Position numbers and translations under genes: made by a program. A stretch of 64,000 bases of DNA from Camellia lanceoleosa (Eukaryota; Streptophyta; Magnoliopsida; Ericales; Theaceae), in the NCBI GenBank assembly GCA_025200525.1, contig JANUSC010000390.1, positions 1-64,000 on the forward strand. Direction: 5' to 3'. This document shows positions 35,886-47,331 of this stretch, one piece after another (the stretch's first letter is position 1; each line of letters opens with the position of its first letter). Below the pieces are notes generated by a model. That model saw only the letters and a list, made by a program, of their open reading frames with translations. It made no database searches and had not been told where the DNA came from.

Positions 35886-38800
35886 TCAATGGCCTCGCGC
35901 CGGAGGATCCGTCCTCGCCCTCTTCCTGGGTAGAAGCACAGGAGCATCGTCAGAAGTGTCATTTGTCGGGCCCGAGCCTGCGCCTGGCCTCCTCCTCGAG
36001 GCCTCGCCTCCGACTCGCCATCCCTTGCAATGGAGCACTGAGTTGCTCCCCCATGGCCACGCCCCCTGCAGTGCGGGGAATATCCTACCATCCCGAGTAG
36101 AAATGAGAGGTCCAGATGGAGCGCCGTCACCCACGGGAGGAATCGGGAAGGGAGGCTAAAAAGTACAAAAGGCAAATGCATTAGTACACTTGAAGCAGTT
36201 AATCAATGCGAGAATCAGTGTATAGAATCTGATGTGAACGCCGTGGCGATTAATCAATGCAGAATCACGATGTATGAAGTCTGATGTGTGAATGCCGTGG
36301 CGGTTTATCGGTCTGAGAATCACGATTGTATGAAGTCTGATGTGAATCTGGTGGCGGTTTATCAATGCGAGAATCGATGCATGAATACAATGTGCCAAGT
36401 GCCGTGAACAGTTTATCAGATGTTGTGTCGTGCATCAGATTACGCGAAGCAGTTTGTATATAGTTTGGGACTATGTCAGAGAAAACATACCGGAAGGCCG
36501 TAGAAGGCAAGGAACTCGAAGGTCCGCTGCAACATCCCCGCCATGGAGGCATTCAGCTCCAAAGACTGTCGGGTGTATTCGGAGGAAGCCTGCAAAAAAA
36601 TATTAGATGCATCAATATTCTGTGGAATATCAAATAAACTAAAATGAAATGACTGGATAGAAATGCAGTAATACATACTGGAGGCAAGTCGGGGATACCG
36701 ACAAACGCATGACTAGCCGGGGGAAGAGCAAAAGGGATCTGGTAGGTCTCCCCACTCGCCTCAGATGTCAAGATGGTAGGCGGGCGCCAGCCCGTCCTCG
36801 TCCTCTCACTTCTCCCGCCATGAAGCTTGAGCCCTCTGTGACGATCCCACTCATGGTCCCACCTCTGCCCTAGCCGCCGGCGCCGCAAGTCTCTCTGGCT
36901 CAGCTCGGGAGCCCCCGCTCAGCGGCCACATGATGAAGGTCCAGACGTACTCTGAGTAATCGCCCTCGCCTCTGAAGCCGTCCTCCTCCCAGCCAAGGGT
37001 GTAGTCCGCCATCTGCTCAGCGGTGAAATGCTCGGTGTCCCTCATATGCTCAGGAGGATGCACCGGGACTATCTGCTCAGGTAAACCTAAGGTCTGACGC
37101 AAGAAGCGCTCGCCCAGGTACCAAGCCCGACAGACCGGGCCCTCCAGCAAAATCCGGTAACGCGAGGTCTCGATCGCGCCGGCAAACCGATCTCGCACCA
37201 TCGCTGGCAGAGGAACCCACGGCTGCCAAGTGATCTAAAATTGAAATACAGTTTATTGCCTACTGGTATTGCAAATATACAGTGGAAAAGTGAAGCTTAA
37301 ATGAACTGCAAGTAAAACATACCTCGGCGGGGGTGATGGTGTCGAAATAACGGCGGAAAAAGCTAAAAGTCTCCTGTGGCCGCCGTGCGCACCTCCCGTC
37401 ATAGCGGCGTGAAAAGGGGATGACCAGAGGAGTCTCTGTCTCCAGACTGCTCCACTGAAAGTAGGCGTAAACCCACAATCAGAAGACGGATGTCGAGCAT
37501 TTATCGAGCGAATCTGAGTAAAGCGTAAATAGCGAGCCGTGTATTGTGCGGTGTATTGAGCGAGTGTCTGATGTGAGCGATATCTGACAAATGTAAAAGC
37601 AACCAGGTGTGTGCGAGTAATGCGGAAATGTAAAATCTGAAGAAATGTAAGGCGAGGAGAAGACATACCTCCCAAGCTCGCCAAGTAACCCCAGCAAATC
37701 GTCATTGCCACGGAGACGGAGCTCATGTAGCCATAGAGAGTGGCCAAGGCGCCACCCCATCATAATGCAAATGTCCGGACGTTCACCGGTCTGGAGTAAG
37801 CGAGGGCACGGTGTTCGCCCGGTCGGCGAAGAGGGTCGTCCCTAGCAAGAACATCAAAAAGCCGCGCGAATACTGCTCTACGGCCGCCTCGGTCATCAGA
37901 GCTACGTCAACAAGAAGAGGCTGCACCTGGAACTGCACCTCGAACCAGGAGTAGCGGACGAAACCTGGACGTGCAAGAGGTGGAGCCGCGCCAAGCAAAT
38001 GGATCTGAGCGGCGGTCCACTCATCCATGTCGGTGTTGAAGGGGATTGGATCACCCCCTACCCCGATGCCGGTGAGCACCGAGAAGTAGTAGGGAGTCAT
38101 CGTCATGTCCCCCGCCGCGGATAGGTGAAATGAATCGGTGGTGTCCCACCACCTCTCCGCCAAGGCAGCTAAAAGAGGCCTGCAGGCAGTAAGTCGGGTC
38201 AGACCCCTGCAAAAGGAACCGAAGCCCGCATCATCCACGATTCGTCGAACCGCCTCGGGAAGCTCCAAGTACCAATCTCGAGCCGCAACATTCCCATACT
38301 CGCGGATGGTATGGAAATCTCCCTGTTTACAAACAAATTGTTGCAAAACAATATGAAATGTACAGTTCTGAGGAAACATGTTAAAGACAATGCAAATCTA
38401 GCATGCGTGCAAGTTTTTTTTATAGATCCGAACAGATACCGGGTTTTAGTGTACTGTGGTAGACTACGGCCTGTGATGTGTCAGTGTGTTTGTGAGGGTC
38501 AGCATACAGATATGGTACATGTCTGCACATTTTTTAGATTCAAGCAGATATTGGGTTATAGTGTGCTAGTAGGTGAACTACAGCGTGTGATGCGTCAGCG
38601 TGTTCGAGTGGTTCAATTCAGTATAAATCTAGCATGTGTGCAGGTTTTCAGATTCAAATAAGTACCGGGTATCGGTGAGTTTGCAGTGAAATACGGTGTG
38701 CCGTGTATATGGGTGATTAAGGATAGTGCAGTGTGTGTGCACGTGTCGGTCCTAAAATAGATATCAGTTGTAAGTTTGTCTACGATCAACTACAGTATAG

Positions 38801-39124
38801 TATATCAGAGCTAAGCAATTAAGGGTTGTAATTAGCTATGGCAGTTGACAGTTTACAGTTCTACATTGCAGAAAGTAAAACAGGGAAAAGGGTTACCTCG
38901 GAAGCGCCGAATAAGAGGTGAGAGGCAGGCTCGCGTAGAAGAAGCTCCGGGTCCAGCGCTCGGTCGAAGCCACGGAAATGGCGAAGACCATCGGGTGGTA
39001 GCACGTGAATCGCCGGGCGGTAGGTCGCCGGGTCGAAAGGACGCTCACTCAGAGGGAGGAGCTCGACCCCGGGGTCCATCTCATGGTCCGGAGGAGTCCC
39101 GACATGTGGAACATCGTCAGCCAT
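35886..39124 (-). pseudogene. Antisense plant-mobile-domain (PMD) gene, six exons, copy D
   Basis: This is read opposite to gag. Exons: 38897-39124 (ATG start, MADDVPHVG), 37669-38322, 37323-37454, 36679-37234, 36491-36589 and 35886-36155 (stop TGA). All five introns are GT-AG (574, 214, 88, 89 and 335 bases) and all joints are phase 0. Exon 2 holds the PMD signature: AARDWYLELPE, GFGSFCRGL, LAALAERWWDTTDSFHL and VLTGIGVGGDPIPF. The C-terminus is Pro/Arg-rich. About 645 codons are spanned. A stop at 37783 with compensating indels late in exon 2 and a frameshift near 36887 in exon 4 break the frame. Known PMD proteins (MAIN, MAIL1, PP7L) are nuclear and needed for transposon silencing; the role here is unknown. 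The usual 'phosphatase 7 long form' label refers to similarity outside the phosphatase. Confidence 0.8.
38390..38660 (+). repeat. Diverged ~115-bp repeat in intron 1 of the copy D antisense gene
   Basis: Units begin near 38394, 38511 and 38623 with (AAATCTAG)CATGNGTGC, then an 'AGATTCAA(A/G)CAGATACCGGGT'-like block. Copy A's first bases match the last unit. B has an unrelated 81-bp array in the same intron. Confidence 0.5.
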
Positions 39125-39920
39125 GGCAATGGTGGTGAGAAAATGGCCAGAAAAGCCGGAATATGAAAAGTCAACCGAGAAGGTCAACCCCGGAGGGCCG
39201 GAAATGGCCGGAAAAGCCGGAAGGTAAAAAGGCACGGAAAGGAAGATGAAATCAAGGGGAACAAGTCCCGAAAAGGAGAAAATAGCAAAAGAGGCACCGA
39301 AACAAAGTTTTGTTCGGTTCAAAATGTCCGAAACGCGGTGAACTTCGCGAATCGGACGACGAAAATGGCGCGAAAGCTCAAAGAAATGAGCGAATGAGGA
39401 GGAAAAGAGGCTCTAGAAAGAAAGGGCAAGAGTTTTCGGCGGTATAGAAGTGAAGAAATAGGGTTTCAAGCCCTATTTTAAAAGACCCGAAGCAAAATAG
39501 CCAAACTACCCCCGACCAGCAACTTTTGGCCGGTCGGCACAATATTGTGCCGGTGAACATTTTCTGCAGCCGGTGGCCAGCCGGTGGCCTTCTAATCCAG
39601 CCGGTGGTGTTCCCAAGGCCTTGTTTAGGCAAAATGAGTAGTTGTTGGTCTTCATAGCTCAAGAAAGTGCAAGAAAATGCACCCCCGATGCTCAACCGGC
39701 CTCCGTTTTGACTTCGGACCGTGTCTACTGTGCGTAACACTCAAATTCAAGCAAAGACTATATCCTTTTTGTATCCTTTTGTCGTTTATAAAGATTCAAA
39801 AGTTGCCCCGTGTGCGTCGCGCGCATCCATCACATTGTCCGGCGCATCGTATCGCGCCATCTTGCACGTCCCTTGCGACTTGCACCGTTTTGCATTGTTG
39901 TGTGGCATGCGTGTCATACT
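39125..39920 (-). other. Upstream flank of copy D antisense gene
   Basis: It is the 5' flank of the antisense PMD gene and is conserved with 484-1265 in copy A. It includes a pyrimidine-rich block and repeated CGGTCGGCAC words near 39530-39560. No clear TATA box was chosen. Confidence 0.4.
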
Positions 39921-40220
39921 TTCATCTTGCATTTCATTTTGATCCACGTGAGGTGTACTACCTCACGTGTTTCATCTTGCATTTCATTTTGATCCACGTG
40001 AGGTGTACTACCTCACGTGCTTCATTTTGCATTTCATTTTGATCCACGTGAGGTGTACTACCTCACGTGCTTCATTTTTCATTTCATTTTGATCCACGTG
40101 AGGTGTACTACCTCACGTGCTTCATTTTGCATTTCATTTTGATCCACGTGAGGTGTACTACCTCATGTGCTTCATTTTGCATTTCATTTTGATCCATGTG
40201 AGGTGTACTACCTCGCGTGC
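39921..40220 (+). repeat. Six-copy 50-bp tandem repeat with paired G-boxes
   Basis: Units start at 39921, 39971, 40021, 40071, 40121 and 40171, exactly 50 bases apart, with few changes. Each holds a near-palindrome CACGTGAGGTGTACTACCTC followed by ACGTG, so an intact unit carries CACGTG twice. Nine CACGTG sites remain in units 1-5. The array is 0.8-1.1 kb upstream of the antisense PMD start codon. Copy A has just one decayed GAGGTGTACTACCTC at the same place (~1298). Confidence 0.95.
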
Positions 40221-40344
40221 TTCATCCTGCATTTTGTTTTGCATTCTTGCATCTATGAGGTATGCATGCCTCGTCTTGTATCTCATTTTGCACTTCTTTG
40301 CGCTGTCTTGCGCACCTCATTTTTTTTTTTCGTTCCATCCGGGT

Positions 40345-41160
40345 TTGGCGAGACCTTAAACACGCGCGGTCTAGGAGACCTTAAATCCTCGGGAGGTGCA
40401 AAACCTTCGGTGCATTAGGGTGTGCACCTCATCGCATTTGGCATGCATCGTATCGCACTGTTTTGTGCACTCGCGTTGTCTAAACGCATCGCGCTATCTT
40501 GCGCATCTTATTGCATTAGTGCATTCAGATCGCCTTTGTCTTGTGCACTCGCGTTGTCTAACGCATCGCGCTATTTTGCGCATCGCGCCGTTTGGCGCAC
40601 CCTCATTGCATTTCATTTTCCATCCTTTGAGGCACGCGTACCTCATTGCACTTCATTTTCTATCCTTTGAGGCACGCGTACCTCATTGCACGCGCGTCTC
40701 GTTTACCCCATTTGCATCCGCATGCGTGTCTCGTTTGCATCACATTCGCTTAAAGTGTTGTGTAATTGATGCCCCACCCGGGTCTGGCGCGACCTTAAAC
40801 ACACGCGGTCTAGGAGACCTTAAATCCTCGGGAGGTGCAAGGCCTTCGGTGCATTAAGGTGTGCACCTCATTGCATTTGGCATGCATTCCATCGCACTAT
40901 TTTGCACACCTCATTGCATTTGGCATGCATCGCATCGCGCTATCTTGCGCACCTCAATCGCGTTGTTTTGCGCACCTCATTGCATTTGGCATGCATTCCA
41001 TCGCGTTGTTTCGCGCACCTCATCAGTTGCCCAGATGCAGCGAGACCTTAAACACGCACGGTCTAGGAGACCTTAAATCCTTGGAGGGTGTGAAACCTTT
41101 ACCATATTTGCATCCCGGTCTAGGAGACCTTAAATCCTCTGAAGGTGCAATTCCTTTGGT
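40345..41160 (+). repeat. Long diverged repeats with GAGACCTTAAA modules
   Basis: The block GCGAGACCTTAAACACGCG...GGTCTAGGAGACCTTAAATCC occurs at ~40350, ~40790 and ~41040, each followed by a Thr/His-type TTGCATTTGGCATGCAT tail. Copy A has the same module at ~1640-1960. They lie between the G-box array and the LTR. Function unknown. Confidence 0.7.
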
Positions 41161-42652
41161 GTTTGTCGTACCCGAACGACTTTCGGTGGTCTGGTAAAGC
41201 CACCTGTCTGTGTTTGCGGTGAGTTCCTAGGAGACCAATGGGGACGGTGAAAACTAGAGTTTGAACGGCTTATGCCTAGAACGCAAAGGTTCGAGATTTC
41301 CGAGACTAAAGTCTGGTTTAAATACCCAGGGGGTGTACCCTCGGCTTGAAATCTGTATGGAAGCCCCATAGGTTGAGGCGGCATGTTTACGCCTCAATTC
41401 TAGGATACCGAACCAACCTAGTATATCGCCCTGTTGATAGAATAGAGAAAACCGCAATCGCAGCCATTGCATCATACTGCCTTGTCATGCATCATTTGTA
41501 AATATTGCATATGACATGCATCTCAAAAAATTCAAAAACAAAAAGCGCATCCGCATGTCATGCATTTCAAAAAATTCAAAACCGAAAACAAAAAAACATG
41601 CATACGTCATGCATCATCATTGTAGTATAGTGCATATGTCATGCATTTTCTGTAAATATCCATATCCATTTCTATTGCATTGTAGTTGCATGCATCCACT
41701 GCATCATCTTCCATCTATGGCTTGCGCCTTTCCTTGTTGAGCTTGGTCTGGTATGTGCCCTTACTTTTCACGTTAAAGCACGGTTCATGTGCATCGCGCC
41801 TATTCCTTGATGAACTTGGTTTGAGGTTGCGGCACCTTTTCTGTGTTAGACATGGCTTGTATGTGTGCATGCCTTTCCTAAGCGAGATACGGTTTGGCCC
41901 GCGCGCCATAATCGCATATTACATTGTAGTGTAATTGTTGCATCCGGCTTTAGGATCATTGTTCTTTCCTTAGCGGGTCGTCACCCCACCTATGTCATTC
42001 CACCCAATACTTGTTCTTGTGTCCGTCTGCATCACTCATAGTTCAGACATCGTTCTATGGTTGACGGACTTGTTACTTCCATCAACCTACTTGACATATG
42101 TGTGGTTTCGAACCGCTCATGATTGAATCATGATTCGATTGCTCTGCATGTAGTTTGCATAGTTTCAATTGCATTGCATTATCATTTGCATTATTCATAC
42201 ATCATTTTGTATATATTGCATGTCATTTTGCATTTCGCATTGCCATGCATATGGCTAACAATATTGTACCTGTTAAGTTTACTTTCTTTGCAGGCACGAT
42301 ATTGTATGTACGGCTCATTTGAGGCCGGCGCAACCGGACGAGCTGCACAGGTATTGTATCCTCCGTGTGAGACGTTTTCAGAATTACATAATTCTCTTAC
42401 ATCCTTTCCGCATTGTAGTGTAGATTGGCGTATGCTAGCTTATAACTGTTGCATGCGTGCTTCATTACAGCTTTCTTTGCATGATCATAAGTTATGCTTG
42501 GCTTCTTACATCGTCTTGCATTTTGCCCCTGCCTTCGGGCTCATACCTTGTTTTGTCTTGCATGTTTGTCCAAGTCTTCGGCCTTGTCAAAAATGGGTCG
42601 TCTCTGGGCTTTGACATTCACTCCCGTCATCGTTATGACTTTCGAGTTCTGT
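41161..42652 (+). other. Leader region before 3' LTR, copy D
   Basis: It has short repeats of TGCATATGTCATGCATTT with A-rich joints (41490-41660), also present at 2300-2510 in copy A, and a block GCACGATATTGTATGTACGG (42294) shared with B (21859). No coding sequence is seen. Confidence 0.5.
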
Positions 42653-42666
42653 CAAAGAGGGGCAAC
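42653..42666 (+). promoter_or_regulatory. Polypurine tract, copy D
   Basis: AAAGAGGGGCAAC directly precedes the 3' LTR start (TGTAGACACC), as in copy B (22250-22264) and, slightly changed, copy A. Confidence 0.65.
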
Positions 42667-45600
42667 TGTAGACACCCCATTTTTTACCGTCCTCAAGACT
42701 TGGACGTCACCGCTTGAACACTCGGTGATTACCCATGTTTGTGTTTGTTTGGAGTTCCCGGAGTCCTGCCACGCCTTGCCTCAGACCTCGAACTTGATCG
42801 CTTTTGTGTCTGGTTTTGCACCAAACACTTGTTCTTTGCCTTGGAGGGGCAGGGAATGCTTTTTGAGGCATCCCCACACACCACCGGCAGTGGCTAGAGG
42901 CCACCGGCTGGTTGATGTTTCCATCGGCAGTATATTGTGTCGGTCGGCACTATTTTGTGCCGGTCGGCACTCTTTTTGGCAAAATGACCATTTTACCCTG
43001 CCGACCACTTTACAGCTGTGTTTGGAGATATTTTCAGACAGCTTTCTGGCGCTTGTTTCCCCTCCATACACGTGTATGGAGGGATGAGCCCTTTGATGCC
43101 TTAACTTGTAAGCTTTGTTGCCTATAAGAGAACTCTTGCTCTCTTGGCTCAAAAGGTTAGAAGATTGTAGAGTTAGACATTTTAGGAGAGGGAGAAGCTC
43201 TGGTTTTAGGTTAGGTTTTGTGTATCTATCCTATCTCTCTCTTTCTCTATTGTTTTGTACACTAGGTGTTTGTGACTTACTATTGCTCACCAACACCTAG
43301 TGTTTCACCTTCCTCTTGGAACTGAGGTGCTAAGGGCTTGTTCTTGGTGTTCTTGGCTGGTTTGAAGCTTAAAGAGGCATCAAGGTCACCATTGTTGAAG
43401 TTGATCATCAAGGGTAAGAAACTACCCCTTTTTCCCCCATTCTTGCATTCCATTTTTGCCTAGTTTAAAACAGTTTTTGTGCTTAGTCTATAACACATAA
43501 AAGTTCTGTTTTTTAAGCCTCTTTATTATTTATTAAGAGTACTTGGTGGTTTGGGTAGGTTTGACCACCCTTAGGCCTTGAAAAAGCCTCATTTTGTGCT
43601 ATTTTGTGAGGGATCCGAGACTTTGGTGTTAGGATCTCTTCACCACTGAAATCTTGAGGGATTTCAGTGGTGAAGAGGATGCCTTAGAGTCTCAAGAAGG
43701 AGAGGGCCACCCCCTCTCCTTGATGTCCTTGAAAAGGACAAGATTTGGCCTCTTAAGGGAGCATAGTTTTGATTGTTTGTTGAGCATGTCTTGGCTGCAT
43801 TTTATGTTTATTATACCCTAATATGACACTGCTAAGTGTTGGTTTTAGCACTCCTTGCATGCTTTGCATAGTTGCTTTGTAATGCCTCAATAGTCCCTTA
43901 ACATGCCTAGGTTGTATGCCTTTATTTCTAGCATGTTTTAGGCTTAGATCCATGAAGCTTGTATGCTTATTTTGCCATGTATGAGGTCTGTCCATGCTTG
44001 TTTTGGTCGGCCATGACTTGTATCTCATAGCCTCTTTGTATTTGGCTTGTTGGCCTTAAGAGCATGAGAGTGTAGCATGCCTTGCTTGCTTTATTTTCGA
44101 TGGTTTGGAACCATTTAACATGCTATTTCAGTCCCTTTGGTATGTTTGTATGCTTGCCTTAGTGGCCTCTTTAATGCTTTAAAAGCATGTGTTGAATGCT
44201 CCATGTTTTGGTCATGTTGCATGCCTTTGGTTTCAAGCCTCTTAGATGCCATCTAAGTAGTCTTTTGGGCTTAGTTTTATGTGATAAAACTTTGTTTTAG
44301 GTTGTTCAATGCATGCCATATTTGTTTTGCATAAGTGTAGTTCAATGCTTCCATGACTTGCCTCAAGTGTTGAACCTATGTTGCATGCATTTGTTTATCT
44401 TGCTTAACATGATTTGGCATCACTTCATAGCATGATTTTCAGAGCCTAAATTGCATGCTAGTAGTCTATGTTTAACTCATTTCAAGTGTGCTTGAATGTT
44501 GTTTGTTATGCTTAAGTGTTGGTGCCTTAACTTGTGCATGTGTGTTTGGCCTCCATGATTTAGCATTTTGGCCACTGTTTTGAGCCTTTTTAGAGTTGCC
44601 CAATTCATGTCTAAGTCCATCCTCCATTTGATTCGCATGCTTGCCTTGTATGCTTACTTGCATGTTTGCATTGTATTGCCATATTGCATACTAGTTGACA
44701 TGCTTAGGACTTCATTGCATTGACATGCATACTAAGCCTCTTGACCAAGTCATGATAGAGGTTTGGCACCCTTATTTGTTTGTTTGCATTGCATGCATTT
44801 GAAATCAAAGTTGCATTCTTGGTTCTTTGGGCCATCATGCATGGAAATGCGTGATTGGTGGTCTGAGAACCGAGGCACATCTTCCTTTGAGTCAAAAACA
44901 TGATAAGGAGTGTGTTTGGTGCATACATGCTTTGAATTACATTGCCATGCAAGTTGTGTCCTCTCATTTCTTGTGAGTTGCGGAGTTCTGCGAGCATTTT
45001 GTGCCGACCGCCTTTATTTAGTGCCGACCGCGATCATCGGGCAACCGATGGATGAATTCGATGCGGTGACCACATCCTTCAGCCGGTGGTGTTCCACCCA
45101 CCGGTGGTGATCCCCGTGCCCAAGGAAGTATTCTGAAGTTTTGGCGATCTGAGGAGGAAAGCAGGGAAAACAGAGGCAATCATGCATGGCAGTGCGATTC
45201 CGAGCGAGTTCCGGGCGTGTGATGCATCTTGCCCTCTTCCCGAGGCATTTACTGCTTTAATTAACTTAGTTAATTTGTTAATTAATTTAGTGAATTTGTA
45301 ATATTTAATTAGCTTGCGTAGTTAATTAATCTGTAATATTTATTCGGTCCCTCCGAGTGAGGGCGTAATTGTAATAAGTGTGCGTGAGTGGCATGTATAT
45401 CTTCCAACCCCCATTTTTTTCTTCCCTTTTATTTACTTGCTTATAATGGTTAGTATTAGGGCACGTTTATTTTAGCATACCTTATGCAATGCATGCGTGC
45501 ATCCATGCATTTGTTTACATGCATTGGGCTCGGTACATCACACAAACCGCATTGTATTTTCAATTCCAAATTGAATACGTGCATCAAATAAAATGCATTT

Positions 45601-46354
45601 CACATGCCATCTTTAGGGTTAGCCGAACCTACTCTAGATTACATCCTTGCATGTGTTGCATTAGCCACTTAATATGAACTAGGACATGCATGTTTGCTAA
45701 CTAGTTTATTGTTTTGGCATGGAGTACAATGTAAGTATTTATGCTTTAGCATATCGCATGCGTGTGAATGTTGGCATGACAGTATGACTACCATGCGGCT
45801 AAATGCTTATATGAGATAAACTGTTTGAATGCCTGCGGATGGAGGTTGGATTGCTTGAGTTGGGAAAACTCATTGAAATCCGTGTTTTAGCCTACTTGCG
45901 AGTAGCAAATCCCGAAACATTTTCAAAACGAACGGATATGCAATGTTTGTTTCCAAATTAGGCGATCTAGTCTATACTTGTTTCCTGTGCGCATAACATA
46001 GTAATTCTAGGCTAATAATTGGAATAAGAGCATGTAGTGTTTTCAAAAACGGATATCACGGTTAGTAGAGAGACTTGGTCTTCGGAGCGAAAAGGGGTGC
46101 TCATAGTGACCTTCCCGATCGTACCCAAGCTCGAGCCAAGACCACTTTGGTGATGATTTGACATGTATTTTCTGACCGAGTCGTGGTTTCCTAAATTTCC
46201 CATTTTAAAATATTTAGGTGGCGACTCAGTCCGCAAAGCAGTCCATGCTTGGCACTACTTTTTCAAAATCTGTTTTTCTTCAAAACGATTTGCCGAGTTG
46301 GACTCTTTGGTTGATTTAACATAACACACAAAAAGGAGTCCAGCAAGCATAGAT
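42667..46354 (+). mobile_element. 3' LTR of copy D
   Basis: It pairs with 27377-31089. Small differences include GGGCAAGATTTGG/GGACAAGATTTGG (28441/43735) and a missing GTGCATGT (near 44540). The last ~20 bases do not match the 5' LTR end, and no clean CA terminus is seen, so the limit was set by the likely target duplication AGAGG (46355-46359). A TATAAGA box is at 43123-43129. Confidence 0.85.
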
Positions 46355-47331
46355 AGAGGCGGCCGTGAAAGATAAGGCACTAAGAAGATCAGGACAGAGT
46401 TCCTCGTGCTTGACACACCTTTACCATATAACATCATCTTGGAAAGGCCATGGTTGCATGCAATGGGGGCAGTTCCCTCAACGTTGCATCAACTATTGCG
46501 GTTCCCAACAGAACATGGGATTGAAGAAGTCAGAAGAGACCAACTACAGGCAAAAAATTACTCCATGGCAGCAATGAAAACAACCTGCAACATACAAGAA
46601 CCAGGGAAAGCAGAGATTGAAGATGAGGACATGGAGGTCCTAGAGGATGTCGGTAAAGAGCCGATTGAGAAGAGTGAGGAAACACTAAAGAAAATCCTCG
46701 TCCAAGAAGGCGATGAAGAGCGCTATTTTCTTCTCGGCTTAGGCTTAGCCGAAGAAGAAGAAAAGGAACTGGAAGCCTTTTTGAGAAAAAACATAGAGGT
46801 GTTCGCCTGGACACCTTATGAAATGCCTGGCATTGACCCCGAGGTCACATGTCACAGACTGAACATCGACAGGTCAGCTAAACCTGTTATACAACGAGCT
46901 AGAAGACCGACGTTGATGCACGTCGAAGCAGTAGAGGAAGAAGTAGACAGGCTTCTGGAAGCAAGGGCCATCAGAGAAGTCAATTATCCAACCTGGCTAT
47001 CAAACACTGTGGTGGTAAAGAAGAAAAACGGTAAATGGAGGGTATGCGTAGATTTTATGAGCCTGAACAAAGCCTGTCCCAAAGACAGCTTCCCTCTGCC
47101 CAAAATTGACCAGCTGGTGGATGCCACATCTGGACATGAAAGGATGAGCTTCCTGGATGCTTATAGGGGGTATCACCAGATAGCTATGTACCTCCCAGAT
47201 GAAGAGAAGACAATGTTTATCACCCCAAAAGGCCTATACTGTTACAGAGTGATGCCTTTCGGGTTGAAAAACGCAGGAGCAACCTACCAAAGGCTAGTAA
47301 CCAAAATGTTCAAGCACCTGATTGGCCAAAC
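46355..47331 (+). pseudogene. Element C: end of protease and N-terminal half of RT
   Basis: Element C resumes after copy D. The frame runs FLVLDTPLPYNIILERPWLH and STLHQLLRFPTEHGIEEVR (end of protease), then EVFAWTPYEMPGIDPEV, the start of the RT unit. It goes on with NYPTWLSNTVVVKKKNGKWR, CVDFMSLNKACPKDSFPLP, MSFLDAYRGYHQI (first RT Asp) and MPFGLKNAGATYQRL. The frame is open from 46406 to 47331 and ends at the solo LTR. One indel near 46377 separates it from the few codons next to copy D. Confidence 0.9.

Larger units (their letters stand above)
27377..46354 (+). mobile_element. Copy D: non-autonomous Tat/Ogre-like retrotransposon, ~19 kb
   Basis: This is a complete LTR-to-LTR element inserted in element C's protease. 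It has two ~3.7-kb LTRs (27377-31089 and 42667-46354), a tRNA-Arg PBS at 31095, gag without a capsid domain (31745-32772), a pol deletion scar (32773-34140), an antisense six-exon PMD gene (35886-39124), a repeat-rich leader and a polypurine tract (42653-42666). Target bases ACAGG on the left match AGAGG (46355-46359) on the right with one change. Central LTR parts differ by only a few substitutions and an 8-bp indel, so insertion was fairly recent. Confidence 0.85.

Noticed and set aside
35986..36181. Plus-strand frames opposite the last PMD exon of D
   Set aside because: Shadow frames of GC-rich antisense coding sequence; no motif.
39677..41197. Plus-strand frames such as FHCISF/HFDP repeats
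   Set aside because: Translations of the 50-bp repeat and of the GAGACCTTAAA modules in non-coding leader.
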